From Maratus speciosus (lineage: Eukaryota; Arthropoda; Arachnida; Araneae; Salticidae), in NCBI GenBank assembly GCA_963932465.1, contig OZ010788.1:673776484-673840483 (forward strand): 64,000 nucleotides of DNA, read 5' to 3'. The translations under genes were made by a program, and so were the position numbers. The notes below the pieces were generated by a model that was given only the letters and a program-made list of their open reading frames with translations, did not search any database and was not told where the DNA came from. Every line of letters starts with the position of its first letter. Position 1 is the stretch's first letter. Of this stretch, positions 48,145 through 57,543 are shown in pieces.

Positions 48145-48540
48145 TGTTGATTTATGCATTTTCCATTATGAACTATATTTAATACCAAACTTATCACTGG
48201 GATGCACTCGAAGATGCTTACTATAGAATAAGGAGTGGGTAGCATTTATTATGTGTTTAGGGGGACATTCAAAACAATTCGGTTGCAGTACTATCTATGA
48301 ACAATAATTGCTGGAAGTGCGTTTTCAATTTTGGTATGCGTTGTCAAAGTGAACTAATTTTTCGCTAATGACTCGGTCTGAATAAATTTTATAGATCATA
48401 TACAGTGCTGCATAAAAGATTTTTAGCACATTTTCGCTTATTTACAAAAGTTTTTAAAAGGGGAATTTTCAACTACGTTATTCGTTTCATAATCGAACTA
48501 ATTTTTTTGCATACTATGTAGTGCGCATACAAATATAGTA
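48145..48540 (+). repeat. Tandem array, right part
   Basis: Blocks TTATGCATTTTCCAT, AAGATGCTTACTATAGAA and GGTCTGAATAAATTTTATAG match 45394-45410, 47181-47210 and 43515-43545. This shows that the array once ran through the inserted elements. Confidence 0.5.
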
Positions 48541-49500
48541 TGTATATATATATATATATATAAAAGATGAAAGCACAAATATATGAACAAATGGTAAAAT
48601 TCAAAAGATGAACAAGATATGAACATAGGAAACCAGTATGCAGAATAAGAAACTATGAATAACCCACAGAATCATCAGAGGTGCTTGTTGGTTAATTCAT
48701 AGTGAAGATGCGATATTTCATCCAATTTTGTCAGCATTAAGCCTAAAATGACAAAATTTAGCACCTAATAGCGCATCATAAAAGAAAATAAAATAAAATA
48801 CCAAGATATCTAAAGAAAGATACACCTCACACAGGATATTAAAAATTATAAGAGCACAATACTTCAATTACATACAAAGATCCAAAACATCATAAAGTTG
48901 ATTCAAAATGCTAAAACATGTGAGGATGCGAACAGATTAGGACTATTAGAACATGTAAGCAAAAGTTGCTGAGAACCAGAACATTACTGCCAGTTGGTGT
49001 GAAAAAGGAAAACTATATTGTAATTAGGCTTAAAAAATGTTTAGTGCTGCCATCTATACCCATAAAACAGAAATGAAAGTAATTGAAGAAATTACGAAAT
49101 GAATTAAGATTAACATTTATTTAAAGTAGAATGAAAAAATATTAATAAACTTAATAAGTACTGAGTAAATATAAAATAAAATAAATAAGTATATAAAATA
49201 AAATAAATAAGTATATAAAAATAAGTAAATAGAACGGCATTGATTAAATTAACTAATTTAATCACTTCACCGGCGACAGGTATAGAGAAACAGTGCTTTT
49301 ACCCTTATCTCGGGACAGCCGTGGAAGTGGATAAAAATGAATTTTATAAAATAGAAAATGAGTATATAAATAACTTTTAAAAAACAATGAGAATTATTTT
49401 GAGATAGTAAAATATGGCCTTGTATTATGTACCAATATGTAAAAATTAATGAAAAGTATGATGTTAAATGCCCCTGTGAGACTTTTTTATATCCATATAA

Positions 49501-50763
49501 TAGGGGAGACAGGGGCAAGATGACGAGTGGGGCAAGATGACGAATGTCTTAATTTTCCCATTTTCCACTAGGTAGCAGCATCAGCCGGACACTACTGGCT
49601 CTCCTATCGGCCGTTCGTTAAACAATAGTATAGAGAGGCTGAAATAGCCATTTTTGTGTTAGTCGTGAAGATTTGTTTGCTTACCGCTGCCATGTTATAA
49701 CTTTTATGCATATGTAAATAAGCTCTGCTACAGATACAGGTAAGATATATCGTTTCTCTTTAATATTTCTGAGTAACGTAGTTTAAATACTACCTATTAC
49801 CATGAATAAATGTCAATTAATCGCTTTCCTTCATGGCAATGAAAACGAATATTTTTAAACTGGCAGTCCGGGGCAAGATGACGAGCTCGTCATCCTCAGA
49901 CCCTGGTAGTAGAAAACCAACGTATAAACTCTTCAGAAGAACTTATGGCAAGTGCTAATTCATATGCACCAAAGAAGCCTGTTAATGTTTTTGATTTCAA
50001 ACCATTGCCTAAAGCAACACAGTGTGAGAAAAAAAGAAAAAGCAAAACACTGAGCTCAAGCATTATTACAAGCACCCCATCAAAGAAATGTTAGAAGAAA
50101 GGGAAAAGCAGAAGGAAGAACACGAACGTTTAAAAAAAACAGAGAAAAGAATCTCGGGAAGCTAAAAAGGGAGTAAAAAAACTCAAACTAAGTTTCTGTA
50201 GGCTTAAGTCTATTAAATCCAGGCCAAACAGTCCAGTTGCATCAACATCAAAGGATGGTGTTTTCAGATATCCTTTTTGTGACGAGGAATATTGTGATTC
50301 ACCAACAGAAGAATGAATCCAGTGCTGTAAATGCCAAGAGTGGTGGCATGAGGAATGTTTCAATTATGAAAATGGCAATTTTATTTGTAACTATTGTTAG
50401 CTGCGCAACTAAACACTTCAGCATTACGTTACAATGCATTATGCTTAGTTTGATACTTTGTAAGATGTAAAAACACAGTTATCATTTGTTAATCCATGTA
50501 ACATATTCAAAAGATACAATATGGTCAACCTTTTTCAGTGTTGTCATCTTGCCCCAGTACTGGGGCAAGATGACGATTTGTTAATGTTATGAAAAAATAA
50601 AATTATCCTTTATTTTTTTTTTATTTGAAAAATTGAATGGTAATATATTTAATACTGCAAAGGAATACTCTAACAGTTCATGTAAAATTAATTTTAATAT
50701 ACTTAAAAATAAATTAATAAACAACCAAAAATTGTTAACATAGTCATCTTGCCCCGGTCTCCT
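49501..50763 (+). mobile_element. Pogo-like DNA transposon, internally deleted
   Basis: The left end TAGGGGAGACAGGGGCAAGA and the inverted right end AGGAGACCGGGGCAAGATGA are TIRs. CCATATAA stands on both sides (49493-49500 and 50764-50771). GGGGCAAGATGAC recurs inside: twice at the left end, near 49871, and as an exact 32-bp palindrome centred at 50558-50559. The only coding remains are the C-terminal part of a transposase (49890-50400). The coding remnant suggests the pogo/Tigger group, where a TA duplication would be expected, so the 8-bp repeat is odd. Confidence 0.75.
49890..50400 (+). pseudogene. Pogo-like transposase C-terminal remnant with zinc-finger end
   Basis: The + strand reads ENQRINSSEELMASANSY, NVFDFKPLPKA, then SSSIITSTPSKK, a Pro/Ser-rich linker ending in the ITSxPxK motif often seen near the C-terminus of pogo-like transposases. 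After stops and a frameshift, the last 130 bases (about 50269-50400) read YPFCDEEYCDSPTEE, a TGA at 50314 where Trp is expected, IQCCKCQEWWHEEC and GNFICNYC then TAG. The spaced Cys/His pattern is a PHD-like zinc finger. The DDE catalytic core and the DNA-binding domain are absent. Family naming comes from memory of such C-termini and is moderately sure. Confidence 0.6.
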
Positions 50764-51038
50764 CCATATAAGCACACATACATACATACACATATACATG
50801 CTCCCACATATATAAACATATAAGGTTTTAAACCTTTTTTTAGCATGCCCGACCACAACCCTCCATAATAGTATTTTTATTTTTTTTATAATAGTGTATA
50901 ATGTATTTAAAACATACACGCACATTTTTTAAATTATTTTTTAATTAAATTTTTGAGTGTGTTTTTGTAATTTTTTCAGCAATCGACATCCCACCCTTCA
51001 TTATAGTGTTTTTGACTTTTTTAATTTTTTTTATAACA

Positions 51039-53902
51039 CTAGGGGGCTCGGCCCCCTACGAGTTACGCTCGCCAACCGCCGTCCAGACACCGTAGACTCT
51101 AAATGCACGCTAATTTGATCGGCATTAAAAAAGATTCCGAAAGATTGAATTATAATTTAAAAAACAGTGGCGATCTCCCTATAAACGAATTTCTATTCAT
51201 TTCTCTTTGATTTTGGAATTTTATCCGCTGCGGTACTGCTTGATTATCCCGTCGACCAATTTCGCCATATTATCTAAATCGCCAAACCACTCGCCAAATT
51301 ATACAAATTGACATAATTTTTATTTTAAATAACGAAAGAACAAATAAATTAGTACAACATTAATAAAAATACAAATAAAACGTCGAAATAAAAATAACTT
51401 GATGACGTAGACACGTGTAACAACATTTCAAAATAAGCTAATATAAAAGGAATCTCTCTATTCTAAAAAAAAGTAACTACCGCTGTCACCGCCGCCGCCG
51501 GTTTTGAATTTTTTGTGACCGGAGGTCTTTCTTCGTTAATATTAAGAAAAATAATGCATGCAAAAATATGAAAATCGGTGGTTTTATACAGAAATGTTTG
51601 ATAAACACGCTGAGGCAGACAGTTTTCAAATCGAAGAATTATTTTAAGAGATATTTAATGCTAAATTTGGACAAAATCGTTCCACTAAAAAAGTTTTATA
51701 GCAGCAAAAACTATACATGGCAGTATAATCATTTTTAGATCATTTTATGCGTTAGAATTTGCCGGAGTGCAGATTGCATTAATTTTTTTATTTTGACTCA
51801 TTTTTTCAGGTTTTATTTCTATTTTAAATTCAAATTTTCAGCATTTCTAGAGATATTTTTTACAGATTTCAGAAAATTGTACTAATTTAAACTGTTGCCA
51901 ACTGTATAAAAAGCGCAAGCAATAATGTTTGCTTCAAATTAAAAATTTATTTACACGTGACTATTATAAACAGGAAAAAAACTTTCAAATTAGAATTAAA
52001 TAATTACGTATAAAAAGCAGGAACTTATTAAAAATTACGTCATAAAAAGTATAGACGTGAATTTTAAAAGAGAAAGGATATTGTAAAATAATAAATTCAT
52101 TAACATGCGTTAGAAGTCATAGGAGAAATTACGTCATATTTACGTCACATTATAGTTATTACATAAAATGAACACAAAATAGTATTGCAAAAAAAGTTTA
52201 AATTTAGAAATTGCGCTAGACATTTATTTAATATTTTGAGAGGATATTTTCAACTATTTTTGTTAGGAAAGCGCAAATAATATTTCATTGCTAACAAAAG
52301 CACTTTCACGTGATTATTTAAAAGAGAAAGAATAGCTTGGTAAAAATTACGTCAGATTAAAAACGATTAATTTAAAATGTCTCATTTAAAAGAACTTTCT
52401 TTTCGCTTTGTTAAAAAATACCAGGAGACAAACACTCTGTTTACTTAATTCCTTTTATATTAGCTTATTTTGAAATGTTGTTACACGTGTCTACGTCATC
52501 AAGTTATTTTTATTTCGACGTTTTATTTTTATTTTTATTAATGTTGTACGAATTTATTTGTTCTTTTGTTATTTAAAATAAAAATTATGTCAATTTGTAT
52601 AATTTGGCGAGTGGTTTGGCGATTTATATAATTTGGCGAAATTGGTCGACGGGATAATCAAGTAGTACCGCAGCGGATTTGGTGTTAAAATTCCCCAATC
52701 AAAGAGAAATGAATAGAAATTCGTTTATAGGGAGACCGCCACTGTTTTTTAAATTATAATTCAATCTTTCGAAATCTTTTTAAAGCCGATCAAATTAGCG
52801 TGCATTTAGAGCCTGCGGTGTCTGGACGGGGGTTGGCGAGCGTAGCTCGTAGAGGGCCGAGCCCCCTAGTTAAGTAAATGGAGTCTTTGTCTCCTGGTAT
52901 TTTTTAACAAAGTGAAAAGAAAGTTCTTTTAAATGAGACATTTTAAATTAATCGTTTTTAATCTGACGTAATTTTTACCAAGCTATTCTTTCTCTTTTAA
53001 ATATTCACGTGAAAATGCTTTTGTTAGAAATGAAATATTATTTGCGCTTTCCTAACAAAAATAGTTGAAAAATATCCTCTCAAAATATCAAATAAATGTC
53101 TAGCGCAATTTTTAAATTTAAACCGTTTTGCAATATTATTTTGTGTTCATTTTATGTAATAACTGTAACGTGACGTAAATATGACGTAATTTCACCTATT
53201 TAAGACTTCTAACGCATGTTAATAAATTTGTTATTTTACAAATTCCTTTCTCTCTTAAAATTCACGTGTACTTGTAGCTTTTATGACGTAATTTTTAATA
53301 AGTTCCTGCTTTTTGTACATAATTATTTAATCCTAATTCCAAATGTTTTTTTCTGTTTATAATAGTCACGTGTAAATAAATTTTTAATTTATTTACACGT
53401 ATAAATATTTTTTTGAAGCAAACATTATTGCTTCCGCTGTTTATACAGTTGACTACAGTTTAAATTAATATCACTTTCTAAAATCTGTAAAAAATATCTC
53501 TAGAAATGCTGAAAATTTGAATTTAAAATAGAAATAAAACCTGAAAAAATGAGTCAAAATAAAAAAAAATTAATGCAATCTGCACTCCGGCAAATTCTAA
53601 CGCATAAAATGATCTAAAAATGATTACACTGCCATGTATAGTTTTTGCTGCTATAAAACTTTTTTAGTGGAACGATTTTGTCCAACTTTAGCATTAAATA
53701 TCTCTTAAAATAATTCTTCGATTTTAAAACTGTCTGCTTCAGCGTGTTTATCAAACATTTCTGTATAAAACCACCGATTTTCATATTTTTGTATGCATTA
53801 TTTTTCTTAATATTAACGAAGAAAGACCTCCAGTCACAAAATATTCGAAACCGGCGGCGGCGGTGACAGCGGTAGTTACTTTTTTTTTAGAATATAGAGA
53901 GA
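51039..53902 (-). mobile_element. Helitron family H1, copy 2, carrying copy 1
   Basis: Reversed orientation. The + strand reads A then CTAGGGGGCTCGGCCCCC at 51038/51039 (3' end) and AGAGAGA then T at 53902/53903 (5' end TCTCTCTATATTC). Copy C of the host RT element has the empty site AACATATTATATGCC, which equals AACA plus TATTATATGCC across the two junctions. The element is about 1447 bp once copy 1 (51453-52869) is removed. No coding capacity. Confidence 0.92.
51453..52869 (+). mobile_element. Helitron family H1, copy 1, nested in copy 2
   Basis: The 5' end TCTCTCTATTCTAAAA follows an A at 51452. The 3' end GGGCCGAGCCCCCTAG is followed by T at 52870. Near the 3' end is the stem GAGCGTAGCTCG. 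Joining the flanks gives AAAAGGAA + TTAAGTAAA, which matches, reversed, TTTACTTAATTCCTTTT at 52441-52457 of copy 1 itself. So copy 1 entered copy 2 at an AT dinucleotide in antisense orientation. The two copies are very similar, so both insertions are recent. Confidence 0.92.
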
Positions 53903-53943
53903 TATTATATGCCTATACTGGTAAAAAGTAGAAAAAATGAATA

Positions 53944-54216
53944 TTAAGTTTTGAGCCATGCAGAAATAAAAGAGACGGGATAATTATAAGACAATGCTAA
54001 TTGCTTTAATTTAAAAATGTTAGGCAGTAAGAAATGGGAGGAACATAAACGTTTGATACGAAGACTATGATTATGTAGAATATTTCTATATACTGAAATA
54101 TGTAAGCAGGAACTGAAGTTAGTAAAATTAATTACATTAAATGAAAAGTCATTACGTTTATCATAAATATTGAATGTTAGGGTGTTATTAGGGAGAATAT
54201 TAATTTTAACATCCAT
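53944..54216 (-). pseudogene. RT C-terminal fragment of element copy B
   Basis: The minus-strand frame starts MDVKINILPNNTLTFNIYDK and ends VSFISAWLKT. It is nearly identical to the same part of copy C (56557-57076) and homologous to 896-1297. The YIDD part is lost because the copy ends in an AT tract at 54241. Confidence 0.75.
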
Positions 54217-54240
54217 AAAATTGGTACTAGAATTATTTGA

Positions 54241-54304
54241 ATATATATATTATATATATATATATATAAAATATATATATATATGTGTATATATATATAT
54301 ACAA

Positions 54305-54338
<34 letters not shown>

Positions 54339-54340
54339 AA
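54241..54340. repeat. (AT)n/(GT)n microsatellite
   Basis: AT repeats followed by GTGTGTGTGTGTGTGT at about 54320-54338. It bounds element copy B. Confidence 0.9.
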
Positions 54341-54677
54341 TAATAAAAATTTTCGCCCTTTTATCTTAGTAAAACTATTCCAAATTCTTAATATTTTTCC
54401 TTTTTTACCAATCTTTAATAATATCTTAATATCTTTTGTCTTTTATTTCATGCATTTACACCTGCGTATTCTTTTATTATACTAAAAACCTTAATAAATT
54501 TGTCTAGTCTTATAAAACGCATTAAATTACTTTTTCCATTTTATTCTAAAACTAAATTCTTTTTGTTTCGAATGCTTTTAATAGCATAAGTTCGATGATG
54601 TTCTTTTTCCCACAATTCCTTGCAAGCTTCTCGCCAACATTTGATTACGTTTTAATACTGACACCGAGTATAAAGAG

Positions 54678-54870
54678 TTCACGAGGCTAACGAAAAAGGC
54701 AGGCTACCGCGGTGGGTCCGATTCTTCTTTTTTTACAGACCGCTGGAGTCACGTGATGCTTGAATGCACCAATGAAGGTGCGCGAAAAGAGCATCACTTG
54801 ACTCCAGCGGTCTGTAAAAAAAGAAGAATCGGACCCACCGCTCTAGCCTGTCTTTCTCGTTAGCCTCGAA
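54678..54870. repeat. 193-bp hairpin element
   Basis: Arms 54678-54760 and 54790-54870 pair with few mismatches and share GGTGGGTCCGATTCTTCTTT and ACAGACCGCTGGAGTCA. The 29-base spacer contains GCACC/GGTGC, so the stem nearly closes. It is GC-richer than its surroundings. It fits a foldback MITE; a transcript would fold into one long hairpin. Confidence 0.85.
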
Positions 54871-55426
54871 GAATTCATTATTGACGTCACGCGTTCGTCA
54901 GCTTTCCCATCGAATCCTAGCCTGTCTAATGTCCCGTTCCTTCCCCTCTCTCTGGTGGAGTTGTTTTTCCACTATTAATGTATCCGTCCGCGCTCTGTTT
55001 CTTTAAGTATTTATACTGTTGCATCGACGAGGAGCGAGAGAATTTACATTTTTCCGGTTGTTTAATAAATCCACGTCACTTGGGGTGAATGGCTTTAATG
55101 TGTAGATTCTAATACTTTTAACATCTTAAGTTTTTATGAAGTGGATCAGCGATTATTCGAGAGTTGACCGACAAGCTACTGGAAATGTTACGATATGTGT
55201 TTGCCAAATAAACAACGTTTAAAGTTATGATGACTCTATTAATTATGCCATGGGAAATTCTTTCAATGTTTATGGAGCCTGTCTTCTACTCGCCACCCTG
55301 TCTGCACTCCGATATTCTCATGATAACGGAGGGTTGGCCTTGATTACTCTACTACATTTACTTCGAGATATACGAGTGTCGCCGGAATGTCACAAAACTC
55401 GGCAGCAAAATGCAACATATATATAA
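54871..55426. other. Non-coding stretch, no gene seen
   Basis: Relatively GC-rich intronic sequence with no exon or element ends recognised. Confidence 0.4.
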
Positions 55427-55734
55427 TAAAGATGAAATCAGAAATATATAAACATATGATAAAATTCTAAAGATGAACAAGATTTGAACATAGGAAACCA
55501 GTCTGTAAAATGAGAAACTATGAATAACCCACGGAATCATCAGAGGTGCTTGTTGGTTAATTCATAGTGAAAATGCGTTATTTCATCCAATTTTGTCGGC
55601 ATTAAGCCTAAAATGACAAAATTTAGCACCTAATAGCGCATCATAAAAGAAAATAAATGATAAAAAGCTAAGAGATCTAAAGAAAGATAATCCTCACACA
55701 GCATATTAAAAATTATTAGAGCACAATACCTCAA

Positions 55735-55974
55735 TTGCATACTAGGATCCAAAACTACAAAAAGTTGATTCACTATATTAAATCATGTAACGATGCAAAC
55801 AGATTTAGGACTATGAGACTATGTGGGCAGCAGTTGCTGAAAACCAAAACATTGCTGCCAACTGATGTGAAAAAGGAAAACTATATTGTAATTAGGTTTT
55901 TAACAAAAATGCTTAGTGCTGCCATCTATACCCATAAAAAAGAAATGAAATTAATTGAAGAAATCAAGAAATGA
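55735..55974 (+). pseudogene. 79-residue open frame in copy C, unknown product
   Basis: The frame reads MHTRIQNYKKLIHYIKSCND to KKEMKLIEEIKK with a TGA stop, and is rich in Lys, Leu and Ile. The same region in copy B (about 48880-49103) aligns at nucleotide level but has several stops and indels. It may be the C-terminal end of a second protein of the RT element, encoded convergently to the RT. I do not recognise the family. Upstream sequence in the same strand shows no clear extension. Confidence 0.35.
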
Positions 55975-56556
55975 TTTAGATTAACTTTTATTTAAAGTAG
56001 AATGAAAAAATAGGAATAAACTTAATAAGTACTGAGTAAATATAAAATAAAAATAAGTACATAAAATAAGTAAATGAAAGAGCATTGATTAAATTAACTA
56101 GTTTAAAAACAAATATTATAAAATTAAAAATGAGTACATAAATTAACATTTCAAAAACAATGAGGATTATTTTAAGATAGTAAAATATAGCTTTGTATTA
56201 TGTACCAATATGTGAAATTAATGAAAAATATGATACCTCTATTTTTTTAAATATATCCATGCAATATATAACCACACATACGTACACATATACATGCTCA
56301 CATACATATATAAAAAAAAAAAAAGATTTTAAACTTTTTTTAGCACTCCCGACTTCAACCGTCCATAATGTTTTTTTTTTTTTTAAATAATAGTGTATAA
56401 TGTATGTAAAACATACACACACACATACTTATAGATATATATATATATATATATATAAATTTTTGTGTATATTTTTATAATTTTTTCAGCAATCCACATC
56501 CCACTCTCCATAATAGTGTTTTCGATTTTTTAATTTTTATAAAACATATTATATGC

Positions 56557-57076
56557 CTATATGGTAAAAAGTAGAAAAAATGAATATGAAGATTTGAGCC
56601 ATGCAGAAATAAAAGAGACGGGATAATTATAAGACAATGATAATTCCTTTAATTTAAAAATGTTAGGCTGTAAGAATTGGGAGGAACATAAACGTTTGAT
56701 ACGATGACTATGATAAAGTAGGATATTTCTATATACTGAAATATTTAAGCAGGAATTGAAGTTAGTAAAATTAATTACATTAAATGAAAAGACATTACGT
56801 TTATCATAAATATTGAATGTTAGGGTGTTATTAGGGAGAATAATAATTTTAACATCCATAAAATTGATACAAGAATTATTTGAATAAGAAGTGCTGAGTT
56901 CTAGATTAGAAGGGTACTTTACAGGAAGAGATATAGAATTATTATCATTAACAGAAAGGATAATTATATCATCTATGTATCTGTAGAGCAATATATAATT
57001 GTTAATAAATTTTCTTTCATATAAAAGTAAAGATATAAATCGGATAACATGCTTGATGAAGCAGCTCCTTGAGTTT
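56557..57076 (-). pseudogene. RT C-terminal half, element copy C
   Basis: The minus strand reads YRYIDDIIILSVNDNN, with the catalytic Asp pair, then NFMDVKIIILPNNTLT, YDKRNVFSFNVINF, ISVYRNILL and a final VSFISAWLKSS. The order YIDD, F(L/M)DV, YDKRNxFxF matches 876-1297. The frame continues to 57234 only through an AT microsatellite that is not part of the gene. The palm N-terminal part (GIPMG) is missing here, so it is a truncated copy. Confidence 0.7.
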
Positions 57077-57378
57077 ATTATATATATATATATATATATA
57101 CATACATATATATATATATATATCATATACAGGGCTGCGCAAAATCTTGCATAACAAATACAACTTAACTTGCATAATAAACATAACTTGCATTTTACAA
57201 CTGTAGATAGTAATTGCTGAAATAGGATATTCAAATGTTTATGCGTTTTTCAAATTGATTACATGGACCTCATTTTCTGCCTTTTAATAAAGTTCGTTAC
57301 AATATTCTGATTGCGGTGAAAAGTGTTTCATAATATATGCTTCACGTATGTTTTTTCTTTTTTTTTTCTTATTTATAG

Positions 57379-57543
57379 GCAACGGCAATATATTTGCCTT
57401 GACAAATCAAAAACTTTACTCAGCGAGATTTGACTTAATGGATGTCGAGCAAAAGAAGGCATTCGCCGACTGCGACAAATTTTGGACCGATGACGAAAAC
57501 CACAAGTACACTCTCCATATATATTTGTGTAGGGGAAATGCAG
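57379..57543 (+). CDS. FReD lectin gene 2, fourth exon
   Basis: The acceptor TTCTTATTTATAG ends at 57378 and the donor starts at 57544. It enters in phase 1, completing the Gly of FWLG, and reads NGNIFALTNQKLYSARFDLM, DVEQKKAFADCDKFWTDDEN and HKYTLHIYLCRGNAG. This is the conserved NIxxLTNQ...LRVDL...Y...F.V..E...Y.L.I..Y.GNAGD segment. It ends in phase 1, exactly what an exon starting GG-GAT (as at 6683) needs. No such exon follows in the remaining 6.4 kb, so the last exon is probably past the right edge. The exon is intact. Confidence 0.95.

Larger units (their letters stand above)
48563..54240 (-). mobile_element. RT-element copy B, split by two insertions
   Basis: The pieces 48563-49500, 50772-51038 and 53903-54240 align in order with the uninterrupted copy C at 55427-57076. 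The first insertion is the pogo-like element (49501-50763) and the second the Helitron pair (51039-53902). (AT)n tracts border both ends. The RT frame is on the minus strand at the right-hand end (53944-54216). The left-hand part corresponds to the + strand reading frame of copy C but is full of stops. Confidence 0.8.
55427..57076 (-). mobile_element. RT-element copy C, uninterrupted
   Basis: A 1.65-kb segment between AT tracts. The minus-strand RT frame is at the right and a + strand frame is at the left, so the two converge. It provides the empty sites for both insertions in copy B. Both copies begin with AAAGATGAAA..AnAAATATATnAACA-like sequence after (AT)n. A 5'-truncated retroelement with other sequence attached, or a larger virus-like element, are both possible. 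Confidence 0.65.

Noticed and set aside
51039..52869. A TIR transposon with arms of about 420 bp
   Set aside because: The inverted ends are explained by one Helitron inside another in antisense orientation. The A/T junctions and empty sites fit only that.
57077..57234. N-terminal extension of the minus-strand RT open frame
   Set aside because: The frame crosses an (AT)n microsatellite coding for Tyr/Ile runs and then unrelated sequence, so the continuity is accidental.
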